DNA of 64,000 nt from Dimorphilus gyrociliatus. Its lineage: Eukaryota > Annelida > Polychaeta > Dinophilidae. The notes beneath the pieces are model-generated. The model was not told where the DNA came from. It did not search any database and saw nothing but the letters and a program-made list of their open reading frames with translations. Positions 1 to 12,435 of the stretch are shown one piece after another (the stretch's first letter is position 1; the number at the start of each line of letters is the position of its first letter). Location of the stretch: contig CAJFCJ010000003.1 of NCBI GenBank assembly GCA_904063045.1, positions 2,280,504 to 2,344,503 on the forward strand. Reading direction: 5' to 3'. A program made the translations under genes and the position numbers.

Positions 1-2312
1 AACTAAAGAAGAGGTCTAGAAATCATTTAAATATTTAAATGTGATAAATTTTCCATGGAAATGAATAAAAACCCGCTAAATGATTATCTCCTTCAACGCT
101 ATCTATACTTGAAAAAAAAATATAAACTCTTTTCTTATTAAATCTATTAATAGTTTGTTTTTCCTTTTTTCTTTTGTAATTCTTTTTTACCTATTATCGA
201 TTGACTGCTCCCGTTTAAAGCTTTTCAAAGAATTCGATTTAGAACCAGGCTAATTAGTATAATATTTAATGACGAAATATTTTTAATTAATTTCAATATA
301 CCTGTTTCTTTGATAAATGAACTAATTTATTAATTTTTCTATATAAATAAAATATATTAGATTATAATAAAGAGAATCTTTCTATTTGATTTTAATTGTT
401 TTAGCAATAGTTTACTTATTTTTTGAAGATTGATAATAAAAGAACGTTTTTTTAATGGCGGCATCGAATTCCCTCTAAGAACGTATATTGAAAATATTGA
501 AAGGAATTTTATATATAGTGTAACAAAAGTATATAATATGCATAATAACATCACCAAGGTCTTTTTCCTTGAGTTTAACATTTAAAACGATAACAAGATT
601 GTAAAATATAATTATCAAAACATAATTATTCATAATCTATTTATTTTAATAAAAAAATTATCGTTTTCCATTGAAGTTTCATTTAAATACAATATTATAT
701 CTGTATGAAAAGTAAAGATAATTAATCCTTCGGAAATTACTCAAGGTAAGACGGATAGAATAGGCAGACTTTCAAATGATACACAAACCTCTATACAGAC
801 GCTTTAAAGATTTCATAGAAATGTCAAAAATAGAGTAGAATTTTTATTTAAAATAGCAAATGACGAAAAAAAATTGCTTAAATTCATTGATGAGAATATT
901 GAAAATGCTGTAAAAAAGACATTCAGAATAGTTAAATTGTTTAATACTTGCTTATTTACTTATCAGCAGCTAATACTATATACTTTAAGTTAAATAGAGT
1001 ATTTCGGTTGCCATAGTAATTTTTTTCATCCGATACTTTATCTAAGGCTAACTAACTATTTGTAAAAAGAAAGTAAAATGAAATTCTATAACATTTTTTT
1101 TATAAACTTTACACTTATATCCAGTTAGGTAGAATCTTAAGGCTATATGAGAATTCTGATGGGAGACGTCTTATTATATTCTTATTATATCAAATATTAT
1201 TAGTATAGCATGTAGATATGTAAATTAAAATCATTATATGCATCTTCGGAAATACTATTTTCCTTTTTTTAAAAGGCTTCCAACTGAGAGAGATTTACCT
1301 TAGAAAACGTAACTGTAATTTAAATTAAACCGGAACTAATCCTATAAGAATATTTTCTGTAGAAGGTATTTCAAAGCATTCAAACAACGAGATTTATACC
1401 TTTTCAACATCTTTAATTAGTTTTGATAAAGTTGATAAGTTAAATGATATGGAACCTTTTTTTTTCTCCATAAATGAATAGTTTGTTAACTTGTAATCTA
1501 TTCCAAATTTGTCTTCCATTAAAAAGCAATCATTATCTTTCATATTTCCATATTTTGTCACTATTCAATAAATATTACATTCTATCCGTTATTTCTATCA
1601 GAAATACACCAGTTTTCATATTAATCTACACTGCTTAGAGGATTCGTAAACTCATCTATCCGTATTCTCCTCACAAACTGTTTATGAATGTCAAACAAGA
1701 AAAGAAAAAAACTGGAGCATTATAAAAGAACATAGAACAAAATAATAATAAACAACAAAAACATAAAAGTTCTGACAGATTGCGCGAATATTATCGACAT
1801 ATTAAATTTTAGTTATAACCTTGAAATTATTGATTTAATTTTCTATTTTAAAGCTTTTTTTTCATTGTAAATAATCTATTATTCTATTCTATTTTCTATT
1901 ATAAAAAAAAACGTAAGATAGAGAATTTCCTTTGATTGTCAATGTTACAAAATCTATATATTGTACACTGACCATGAAATTTATTGATTTAATTTGAATG
2001 ATTATTAATGAATACTTAATATTTTATTTACTATATTTTACTATTAAGTGTTTAATAGATTTTTCAGATATATTCAAATACTTCTAGTTTGAGGACAATT
2101 TCAGGTATGGAAGCTTTTTACATGTTCTTTCTAATTCTTCCGAGTATTTATAACATATAAAAGAACGAGGAGCGCCATCTACATACTAAACACTTTAGGT
2201 GACACCAGATGTTCAAAACGTTTCACGAAACACGTAAAAACGAGATCAATACGGTAAAAACAGTTTATAGCAGCTGAAAAATTCTTTATGAAAAGAAGAA
2301 TAGAGAGTAATA
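1..2312. other. Upstream gene-free stretch
   Basis: A+T-rich DNA with no ORF or exon chain I can support. The last 140 bases precede the USH1G-like start codon and should hold its promoter and 5' UTR. A CTCF-like core lies at 2173-2181. Confidence 0.5.
2173..2181 (-). promoter_or_regulatory. CTCF-like core motif
   Basis: The minus strand reads TAGATGGCG, which fits the conserved bilaterian CTCF core YAGRKGGCR exactly. It lies about 130 bases upstream of the start codon at 2313. It is a motif match only, with no evidence of binding. Confidence 0.3.
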
Positions 2313-4471
2313 ATGCCAAATTTTATCTTACACGAAGCAGCTAAAGACGGTTATTTAGAACTGTTAAATAGCGCTACAAGACGAGAAGCGAACCAAAAGG
2401 ATGAAGATGGTATGACGCCCCTTATGTGGGCCTCATCAAAAGGGAATGTAGAAGCACTAAGAGTTCTTACATCACGTGGGTGAGTTAAACAATAAAAAGA
2501 CAAAAAGAAAAAAAGTGATTGTAAGTTTTACATTAAAGTTTTAACTAAACTAAAGATATACTGACTTTATTGCTTTATCAAAAGTAATATAGTTAAAATA
2601 TTCAACAATTTTAAGTAAAGTAAAGTTAATTGCTTAAAATGAGTAATAAAATATTAGTAATATTATAATATTGTTTTTAAAAAAGGGAAATTCTTTCAGG
2701 TAAGACGGCTTTGTTCAACCGTAATAAAGCACGTGCCTTATCAAAATTTTTCAAGCTTATCTATCTACAGGTTTAAAATTGCTTAAACTTAGGAAAAGAG
2801 TTTGAAAATCCCTTAGCTTTTATATTCTTTTCTTATCAACTTTCCCTAAAATACAATTATACTGTATAAGTGGACAGTCACAGAGATTAGTATAGATATT
2901 TCATATCAAAAGATGTGTTGAGAGAAGCGTTTCTTTCGTGGAAGTTTTTACTTAAAGCTATTTTGAATTTAATATACCATATATAAACATTGCTGTTATT
3001 GATCTATTAATAATTTATTCATTCATACGATCGCATTATCTCTATTTGTTCTCACTATACAGTTTGATTTTCTTTTTAAAAAAAAACAGTTACAAACATC
3101 AGTTATATTATATAATATAGGTGAGAAATAATAAAAAATTCATTTAAATTAAATTAATAATTAGTTCTAATTATACATGTATATTATTCACATATAATAT
3201 TATAATTAATTTTAATATAAAACGCATTATATGTACAAATAATCATAAAATAACGATAATTTTTAGTTTTGTTTGTTATTTATTTGGTTTGCTTTTTATA
3301 CTGTATATACAGTATATATATACTGTTTTCTATTTTGCAGAGCTAACGTAGATAAAGCAGATAACTCTGGATGGACTGCACTACATCATTCGGTTGCTAA
3401 TGGCCATGAGAAATGCGTAGAATATTTAGTCAATATTGGAGCTAATTTCTGGAATTTAGATAATGATTTAAGAACACCAATGCAATTAGCAGCTGTTTTT
3501 GATCGAATTGAAATTGTTCGATATCTGGATATGATTGTTGCTCAACAATCAGCACTTCATAAAAATTCTGTAAGAAGCTTAAAAGAAGTCGCTGAGAAGA
3601 AAGCTAAGAAAAGATTGAAAAGACGTGAAAAAGTTCTCGAAAAGTTAGAAAAGAATCAAAAAGACCAGGTTAAGGTCAGTATATATTTATGTCGTGACAG
3701 TGTTACTATAATTTTTGATGGAGTAAAACCATTTAATAAGGAACCTTTATTGTTTTATTATCTGACTATATCACGACTTTAAGAGATACTTTCTAAAAAT
3801 AGAATAAGAACAATAACTCAAAGGTTATTGACGAAGGAATTTTAAAGGATGACTTATCCGAAAGTTTTTCACAACATGTGGGTCTCTCCAATAAAGGTAC
3901 TGTTATTTCGAGGATTTTTGCCGGAAAGAGTAAAAGTAAACAGCCTCTAAATGGGACAACTAGAGAAAAGGTTACTCTCAAAAAGACTAAAACGGAATTA
4001 CAAGCCGATGGAGCAAACAGTGCTTGTAGTGCGCCGGCGGAACTTGGGTCCAACGAGCAAACTTCAAGTCTATTCGAAAGGCCTGGTTTGGGCTCTATGA
4101 TTATCATAAATAAAATAAAAGCGTCACTTGACGGAGTAAACGATGGAAGGGACGACGCAGATAGTATAGGTACAGCAAGGTCACTAGCAGTTCGACTTAA
4201 CAACTTTCAAGCGGACGTAGATGATCAAGACCAGGACGAAGAAGAAGAGTGTTCTGCTTTAGAACTCTTTCTGGAAGTGAACAATTTACATGAGATTCTT
4301 CCAAAATTAACTCAAGAGCGCATAGAGGCTAAGACCTTAATATCACTTGAGGAAAAAGATATAGATGAAATGGGATTTCCTCTAGGCATAAAAAAAAAAT
4401 TACTGGCTGCCATAAAAGAAAGAAAGGAGTGTTTTAAAAATTCGGCTATTTTAATAGACAATCAACTGTAA
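2313..4471 (+). CDS. USH1G (SANS)/ANKS4B-like ankyrin-SAM scaffold protein
   Basis: Three exons (2313-2479, 3341-3674, 3803-4471) give 389 residues. The N-terminus has ankyrin repeats ([13 protein letters not shown], then [17 protein letters not shown]). A lysine-rich helical stretch follows at the end of exon 2. Exon 3 carries the FERPGLGSM segment, which resembles the TRPGLGTM segment of vertebrate SANS. The C-terminus is a SAM domain (about residues 318-370, from [17 protein letters not shown]). This order, ankyrin repeats, central region, SAM, is that of USH1G and ANKS4B. Those proteins organise myosin-VII/harmonin complexes at the tips of stereocilia and microvilli. The last residues, DNQL, are only a weak PDZ-ligand candidate, unlike the clear ligand of vertebrate SANS. 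Intron 1 is 861 nt, long for this window; intron 2 is 128 nt. The gene converges on SIRT6, with about 270 bases between the stop codons. Confidence 0.9.
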
Positions 4472-4741
4472 AGTCTTTCAAATGAACAAAGATCCAAAAT
4501 TTTCAATCCTTCCTAAGAGAAAAATGTTGATTTTTAATTGATTTATTAAAAACAAACATTAGATAAAAAAAAAAAGAGTCAACGAAATTATCTGCCCTCT
4601 TTTCAACCTCTTTTTCTCTTCTTTTATAATTTATCTTTCTTTTTTTTTTAAGAATTAATAAAGATTGAACGTTTCAATTGTTTTTTAAATGTTATTTAAA
4701 ATGCAAACTCTCGATAGGAACCTCATGAAAATATAATTACT

Positions 4742-5933
4742 TCATTTTTTCTCATCTGCCTTCTCTTCCTTTACATTCCCTTCCTCATTCACTTCTGCCT
4801 CTTCTTTTATATTTTCTTTCTTAACTTGCTTAATATCTAAATCATCTGTCTTCTCCTCTGAAATTATTTTTCTTTTCAAATCCTCATTTAGCTCTTCTTT
4901 TACCGTCTCGTTCGTCTGTTCTTCCTCCTGTTGTTCTTCCTCGATTTCCTTATTCTCTTGCAGAGATTCATCAACAACGATGGAAGGAAATTTTTTAGAA
5001 TCTTTATTGTCTGTCCATATACTTTCCAACTTGATATAATATCTCTTAAATGACTGAATTTCAACACCTAACTCTTCACAAAGTCCTTTCATGACATCAT
5101 CAACATAGGCATTTATCAATAGATCTGCATTTTTGTCGTGTTTTGTTGGTTGTAAATTTACAATTATAATCTTTCCTTTGTTTTTTTTTGTTTTCATGGG
5201 CATATTACCGCAAGGTATTATCTGAAGGGATGTTCCTAAGCAGAGGCAAAGATCAGCAATCCTATAAAATGGTTTTAAACGAATCTTATAAACAGTTTCT
5301 ATATAATTTAGTAGAAACCTACTTGCAGTTTTTTTCCGATATTTCCAGAGCGCTTTCTGATAAATTATCTTCCCAATCAAGGATGGTATCCCTTAATTTC
5401 CCTCTGCAAAATCTTCCAGTCGGTTTTTTTAAAGAGCAAATATCACCGGTCAATTGTAAAGCCATTGTTTTAACAATAGTATTTTTGACATATTTACTAT
5501 GACATCTTTCACACTCTTCAACAAACATATTGCCATGTAATTCTGAAATTCTATTGCAAGGAAAGCCAGATCTTAAATGTAGGCCATCAACATTCTGAGA
5601 AATAACAAATTTTAAGTAATTTTTTCGTTCAAGAGCAACAAGGGCCAAATGAGTTAATGTAGGTTTTGCTTTTTCAAATGTAACATCAACTATAGGTTTT
5701 TGACCTTGTTTTTCAAGGGTCCAAACACCTTTAGGGCCTCTAAAATCAGGTATACCAGCCGAAGTACTTATTCCAGCACCAGTTATACATACTACATGCT
5801 TACTTTCCCGAAAATAGTTGGCTAATTGTTGAATTTTTTCTTTTAATACATCAGCGTCATCAAATTTCTCAGGCATTCCACATTTACCCTTGTGCTCGTA
5901 TGGAGACAAACCCTCAGCATAGTTTACAGACAT
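4742..5933 (-). CDS. SIRT6: SIRT6-like NAD-dependent protein deacylase
   Basis: Two exons (5933-5323 and 5261-4742) encode 376 residues. The start MSVNYAEGLSPYE is the canonical SIRT6 N-terminus. NAD-binding motifs GAGISTSAGIPDFRG and SQNVDGLH are present. The catalytic His lies in SELHGNMFVEEC. Four zinc-binding cysteines are visible (CERC, then C and C in DICSLKKPTGRFCRG), and GTSLQI is conserved after the 61-nt intron. SIRT6 is a chromatin enzyme that removes acetyl and long acyl groups from histone H3 and acts in DNA repair and metabolic gene silencing. After the conserved core (to about residue 300) comes a low-complexity tail of about 75 residues rich in Glu and Lys. It is unlike the proline-rich tail of the human enzyme. 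The gene diverges from MAIP1. Confidence 0.96.
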
Positions 5934-6863
5934 CTCGTTTACCTAACAATAAAAATTAGTAATAATTAATATACTAATATAACAATATATATTAAACAAA
6001 ATTTACTATAGCAGCTGTGAAGAGTAAACTGAAAATTCCAAAAATAACCAAGCTTTAATTCTATTGAACAGAGAAGAGTATTACTGTACAATTTCTATGA
6101 TTGATTCCTTCATAGTTTTCCTCTCAAACCACGTAAACATAAATAATAGCCTATTTAAATAAAATTAAATACCAGTTAATATTAAACAAATAAAACACAA
6201 AATATATATAGTATATATATATATATTATATTAATAACAATTTATTTATAGCTCTCCTTAAGATTAATTCGAGCATTTTATCCATTACAAGAATTGGACT
6301 CTTAAAAAACACATGTAGATATTTGTTTATAAAAATATTCCTCTGCATTTGTAATTTCCTTTAAAAAAATAATATAAAATAGATTATAAATGATATAACT
6401 TACAAATACAGATTCTATGCATGTTTTACTTAATTTGGATCATTTTAAAATAGTTTTCTGATTTTTTATTTTGCTAATATTGGATACGCCGGTAGTAGTA
6501 TAAATTTCAAAAAAGAAATCAAGATATATAAATACTTGACATTTCATGCAGTACTGAAAAAAGGAGCTTTAAACAATAAAATATCTATTACCTGGTCAAA
6601 TTCGACTGGAAGCAAAGTATACTTCTGATATTACCATCAATGGAAAAATAATTCACTTCATACCTACACCGGAAGTGGTGGAAAAAATGAAGAGACATAG
6701 ATATAGAATTAAAATGTATTTTTAAAAAATACCTCTATGCTAGTTATAGTAATGTTGTTATAAATTTTTTAAAATTGTATTTGATCCTTTTATTTTAAAT
6801 AAAATACTTTGTAGACTAGTATAGCAGACATGATTCACTTTTGCACTATAGTCCACAAGGCAA
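5934..6863. promoter_or_regulatory. Divergent promoter region of SIRT6 and MAIP1
   Basis: A 930-bp non-coding stretch lies between the start codons of SIRT6 (minus) and MAIP1 (plus). It is A+T-rich, with a TA-rich simple repeat near 6207-6232. An ETS-type CCGGAAGTG sits at 6669-6677. No other gene is seen. Confidence 0.5.
6669..6677 (+). promoter_or_regulatory. ETS/GABP (NRF-2)-type site
   Basis: CCGGAAGTG is a full ETS-family consensus, 187 bases before the MAIP1 start codon. GABP/NRF-2 sites of this kind are typical of promoters of nuclear genes for mitochondrial proteins. Its use here is inference. Confidence 0.35.
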
Positions 6864-7971
6864 ATGGCGGCACACATGAAGAGATATTTATTTAATAAAC
6901 TATCGAGGATTTTGTTAAATGTTGCTTTTGATAAGCAATCTCTAGGATCGAAAACTAGTTATCGGATCAATTTCAACCAATTTAACCCTTCAAAATATTC
7001 TTCCTTGTTTGTAAACAACTTTCAGAAAAACTCAGTTCGGAAGTGCAGTACAAATAGAAATGAAAATAAGAGAATTGATTTAAAATTGATGGATTTTGAA
7101 GAAAGAATATGGCCTCATCCACTAAAAGTTTTTCGTAACAAATTCTTTGGTTTCCTCATTCGAGGATATTTTGACCATGATTTTTCAAGTCAAGAATTTT
7201 TAAAAGGTGCTGAACAGGTTGGATGCAAATTTTCCTCACTTTAAAATTTAATTTCTAGTTATTTTACTAATTGATTGAATAATTATTAAGGCAATGATAG
7301 TCGTTTCGAATTTAATATCATCTGGAAATTTTAAAACTCTATCGGAGAAGAAATATACGATAAAATCTGTAAGTTTAAAGATTACAACTATTATATCTAA
7401 ACAGAAAAGTCATATCACGTTTTCTTAAAAAAGATAATACCAGAAATACAGAAGAACTATAACCTGTTGACACAATCTCAAAGGCACTTTATTGCCGTCA
7501 ATGCAGAGGATATCTTCTTGCAGTTTATTTATGAAATTGGTATGATTTTTGATGACGCTACAAGTAAGTTTTACTCTAAGAAATAGTATATCTTAAGTGT
7601 ACTATTGCTTATTAAGCATATGCAATTTTTGTTATACCAACTAATGATTGATAAATAATATAACGCAGAGGAGCGCTATGTTGAAATAACTGCAGCTTTT
7701 CAAGGATTGCATGGCCTTGCGGATTCGCAAAGACAATCTGAAGAAGATCTTTCATTTCAAGAATATATGGCTGAATCCGGTGAAAAGCTTTATGTTACCA
7801 ATTATAGGTTAGTATTATTATATCTATTTCTGAATACATATAAAGCATTCTCCCTCTTTCAGATTCATTAGAGAATATACCAAAGGAAAGGACGACGTAT
7901 GGGTTATAAATCGATTAAACCATTTCAGTCCTAAAGAAATTGTAAGCAAAACTGGTATTTTTGATCGTTAG
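6864..7971 (+). CDS. MAIP1: MAIP1-like mitochondrial matrix protein (m-AAA protease interacting)
   Basis: Five exons (6864-7217, 7291-7368, 7410-7563, 7669-7807, 7863-7971) encode 277 residues. The N-terminus is basic, with Arg/Lys and few acidic residues over the first 70 positions, as expected of a mitochondrial presequence. The Tim44-like region starts at FLIRGYFDHDFSSQEF, which resembles human MAIP1 (C2orf47). The C-terminal YRFIREYTKGKDDVWVINRL also resembles it. MAIP1 helps sort and mature EMRE, the essential subunit of the mitochondrial calcium uniporter, together with the m-AAA protease. The acceptor of exon 3 at 7410 was chosen because it is the only nearby AG that keeps the frame. 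Family assignment is good; function is taken from the vertebrate protein. Confidence 0.85.
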
Positions 7972-8512
7972 TTTTAAATTACTAATATTTGTATCTTCAT
8001 AAGATGCGATTGAAAAGTTTATTTTAATAAGACGATTAAATCTTAGAATGAAAGACAATAAAATATAATATCAATAATAAGACTTTCTATTTTCAAGTTA
8101 AATTTGCTGATTTCAATACGACGAAAATAAGAAAACCAGGCCTTTAACTAGAATTTAAAGGGCTAAATTTTTTTTTGGGGCTTAATAAGAAAATAATTTA
8201 TTTTCAAAAATGCGCTACAAATTGTCTTTTTTTTAGTTTTTCAAACAAAAAACAGGTTATCATACTAAAAAAATTTAGCATTGATGGCAATTTTTATGAG
8301 TACACAAAATAAAACACATATAAATAATATATGTACGGAAAGTATATGCATATAAGCTTTATATACATATAAAGCAAAAACATAATTTTATATATATATA
8401 TATATATTATTTTCTTTCAATTACACTTTACACAAGATATATTTTTATTCGTTTTTTGACTGTAAATCAGAAAGTTAAAAAACAACTGTTTTATTAAACT
8501 TTTGATTGCCCT
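7972..8512. other. Convergent intergenic gap MAIP1/ARIH1
   Basis: Non-coding and A+T-rich, holding the two 3' UTRs. A TA dinucleotide run lies near 8393-8408. No further feature is seen. Confidence 0.5.
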
Positions 8513-11133
8513 TTACGTTACAAGGAATTCTCGGACTAGAGTTAAGCGACGCTTTTCAACTACGTCCATTTTATTTTCAATGTCCTGTGTGAAAAGAAAT
8601 TTTAGAAACATAGTAGCGACAATTATATCATTTCAATAAAGTAACTAACACCACGCGAGTCCAAAACAGCTCTTTCAATATCATAAGACAATGCTTCTAC
8701 TGCACTTTCCAGCTGTGCTTGTTGATATTCAAACTGTTATTTGAAAATGGTTTTAAAAATATGAGCATAAATATTGTAAGATTTGTACATATACCAATTC
8801 TTTTCTAGCTCCTTTTAACATGTAGTAAGCATAAGGATAAGTGTATTGAAGAGTGTAACGACATCTTCGCAACAATTCACCAGCTTTGTTCAAATATTGC
8901 CAGTCGATCCATGTGCCGTCTTTTGTTGTTACCTTTTCTTCAATTTGTTTTGCAATCTCCTTCATTTTGTCCTTCTCTTTTCGCAGAGAATTGTCGTGAT
9001 TAGCCCACTAAAATTATAAACATAAATAAAATAAATAAACTACAACTTGAAAATAACTTACGCGTTCAAAATAAAATAAATATTTCTTTAAAGCCTCCCT
9101 AGCTTGAGCATGCTCAGATTCATTAGCAATATTAGGGTTTTCTTTGTATTTCGAACATTCATAATATTCCGAACCATGTGCACTCCAATCCCCAAGACAC
9201 ATCCAACAGAAATCGTGACCACATTTTTTACATTTCTAATAATTAATGATATTTATATTAAAAAAGTTGCAATTGTCGTTAGTATATATCTTTTATTACC
9301 ATGTGATTACATCCACCATCTTTTTCAATACATACTTGGCACTTAGGACACTGTCAGAATTAATAAGTAGATAAGAGATGTTCTAATTTTAATAGTAAAA
9401 AATATTTCTTACATCCTTAGTATGAGCGCTAATGTAATTTGCCGTCTCTGAATCATCGGCACACTTGATCAGCCATTTCTTAATTGTATCGCAATCGGCT
9501 GGTGCATGATAATCGATTCCACATTTGAAGCTAATATCAAAAGGATTTTCAGTTATTTTAAAATGTACTTTCCATATAATAGAAAATAAATATTGCGAAT
9601 GCAGAGTAATGCCTCACCAGAACGTAGTTTTGCATTTTTTGCAGTCAACTCTCTTGGCTTCCTTAGCTTTTGCTTGTATTACAGCTGTGCAATTCGGTCC
9701 AGGACAATAAAGCAGCTCAGGATGGTTCTGAGAAAAATTTAATTTATCATGTTTATTTTCATTTTAGGCAAAAAACGTATTCTATTTCTGAAATTAATTT
9801 CTTTCTCGCATAATCTCATTTGTATATATATTAATATGCTATGACTCAAATATTGTTAATACTGAAAGTATTGAGTGCAGAATAAAATATACTCACAGAA
9901 ACATAGCTTCTGAATGTTAGCTCCTGATATTGCTGACTAAGTTTAGATTGATTTCTGCATCGTAATATAGAAAGAACGAAATCTTCCGGCATTAAAACAG
10001 TACAGTCAGTTCCCATACATCCAATTGCTAAAGATACATATAAATTTAGTTTATAATTAACTTTTTCATAAATCGTTTACAAACCAGTCGAAACTCCATT
10101 CAGTATCTGAACTTCGAAGTGTTGACACCAACATGTCTCACAAAACCGATGCCGACATTCAACCCCCAAAAGCGTATCAACTTCTTGAGCACAGACAATG
10201 CATTCGTTTTTGCGGCTAACACCCTGTGAGTGAAAGTATTATGATATGATACCATATATGAAATAGAGGTTTATGACATTTGAATGAAACTGATTTAAAC
10301 TTAACTGCTAATAGTAAAATTTTTAAAATTTGTGTATCAAAATATGTAAAACTAATCATTGGTTTAAAATTGTATATTAACAAGATAATAAATTTGTTAG
10401 TCAAAATGATAAATTTACAGTAAAATCACATTTAAATGTGATAAATATTATATTTGGTATATTTATATATAGAGGAAGGTCATTGTATCTATATACGATC
10501 TCAGAAAGAAAAATAACTCATGGTGCAAAAACTGCAAAAACAACTTTTGTTATTAAGAAAACTTTTTGCCTCAAACAACAAGAAACGGCGTAGTATCTTT
10601 ACAGAAGCTAGAATATGGACTAGAGAAATATATTTGCATTTAGCCGTTCCGAATATGAGTATAACAATGATTTTTCGTTTTTCTCGTCATAACTCTCTTT
10701 TACTATTTATTTTTACATAAGAGATAATTTACCTTAGCTATTTTAGAAGGTTTTATCTTTCCATTAATCAACAATTGTTCCGGGTTTTGTCTATATTCGG
10801 CCTCTATCTTTTGAGTATTCCAAGAATAGTTATGTAAAAGTAGTTTTGCCAACGAAGGAGAAACCTTTTTTAATTAAAATAGAAGTTAAGGCAATATAAA
10901 CTAAACTTATTTATTATAATCCATTAAATAGATTTAATACTCACATCAATTGTTTTACACATTGTTTCAACTGATGTGTTTAAGAGCATTTCTACCTCAA
11001 CAACTTCTAAAATTTTATACTCGAAAGATTCTGGATCTTTATCGTTATCAGTATGAGTTACATCGGGATCTGGATCATTGTAATAATCTTCATCACTGCC
11101 CATGTCACATTCCTCCATTTCGTTATCGTCCAT
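8513..11133 (-). CDS. ARIH1: Ariadne-1 type RBR E3 ubiquitin ligase
   Basis: Eleven exons give 470 residues: 11133-10945, 10864-10733, 10223-10085, 10027-9897, 9727-9618, 9530-9413, 9350-9300, 9235-9062, 9007-8795, 8733-8650 and 8584-8513. An acidic N-terminus ([10 protein letters not shown]) is followed by a UBA-like region. RING1 is ECIVCAQEV to RHRFCETCW, and the IBR domain is around [14 protein letters not shown]2 contains [17 protein letters not shown], whose Cys in GGCNHM is the expected catalytic residue, then CGHDFCWMC. The C-terminal Ariadne helices include [20 protein letters not shown] ligases take ubiquitin on the RING2 cysteine before passing it on. Ariadne enzymes work with neddylated cullin-RING ligases. 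The protein is shorter than human ARIH1 (557 aa), mainly at the N-terminus. All phases agree across the eleven exons. Confidence 0.95.
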
Positions 11134-12435
11134 TTTTTTTATCTTCCTCTCTTCTGTAAAACAATTTACAAGAGTTTATAAAAATAACAATTTAATAGTC
11201 AGTCAGTTGTACTAGAAAAGCTATTTCAATTTCCCCTCTCCCATCTGCACTTCTTGTAAAATCAGACAAGCATAATCTTGAAAAAATACTGTATACTTAA
11301 TGATAAAAGTTTACAATTACAAAATATTTTATATAAATTTCACTATTGATAAATTAATTATGAATTTAGTATTGAGTATATTAATAATGACAGAAAGTCA
11401 TAATTACCCATATTAAACGGATTATAGAGAGTCAATTCAATTCGAAAGTGAAAATATAGTTTCTATATTTGGATATACTTGTTTAAAATTAAAAATATCT
11501 ATTTTTTAAAATTAATCATTATACATTTTATTATATAACTTGTTATATCGAATAGCTTGTCTAAATCAGCGCAATATTTCGTAATTGAACTTTCATCTTG
11601 ATCTAAGAGTTGGTTGAGTAAGAAAAAGGTCACACCTTGCTTTTGGTGAGTAAGTAAAAATTAGCAATGTGTACTCAGCTAATCAGAAAAAAATCACTAA
11701 CCGAAATTCAATAAAATTTAATAAAAAAAATGGTAAAATCGTGTTCAAACTAAACTATTTATGAAAATTTATTTTACTGATTTTCAGTCAATACAATTTC
11801 TATTTAATAAAACATGGTCTAATCTATTTTTCTTTTTGGCAAATTTTTTCGATGTGGTTAACCATACCTAAGTAAATTTTAATTTACCTTGTGTAATAAG
11901 AAAATTTCTTGATTTATCTTTAAAATTTAATCTAATAAACTACGGTAAAAGTATAAAAAATAGATAAGTAGGTTGTTGCTAACTCTGCGTTGAATATTAG
12001 GCAGACCAATGACTTGGCAATGTTTCTATATTCATGAAGAAATCATATTGAAAGAGACTATTTTCCTCGCTAAGCATGCTAAATCAAAGACTACGTCGAA
12101 TATTTTTAATTTTAAGGCTTTAATGACTTTTTTGGGAATAGTTTTACTAAAAATGATTTTAAGGAATAAAACGATTATTGGCTCAATAAAAGGAGTCGGT
12201 TGGTTTTAGAGATAAAATTTAGAAAATAAACATACCTTGCAGAACTTAGTTCAATAAGTGATAATTCTGATTTGAGTTAAAAGTCAGAATCCAAAGGAAA
12301 GATTTATAAAACGGATAGAAATATAAAACTAATAACAGTCTCCCGGAAGTGAACTTTTCATTGTGACGTCACTCTACGGTCTCTGCACAAAGCACATTTT
12401 GAAAAACTTTTCATAACCTTGCTTTATTGTTTAAA
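11134..12435. promoter_or_regulatory. Divergent promoter region ARIH1/MRPS22
   Basis: 1.3 kb of non-coding A+T-rich sequence between two divergent start codons. ETS and CRE sites cluster in the last 100 bases before MRPS22. Short ORFs inside (for example 12009-12209) show no family resemblance. Confidence 0.5.
12343..12371 (+). promoter_or_regulatory. ETS site plus full CRE in the MRPS22 promoter
   Basis: CCGGAAGTG (12343-12351) is an ETS/GABP consensus. TGACGTCA (12364-12371) is a perfect palindromic CREB/ATF site. They are 12 bases apart and end 64 bases before the MRPS22 start codon. Pairing of GABP and CREB sites is well known in promoters of mitochondrial translation genes. Binding here is not shown. 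Confidence 0.5.
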
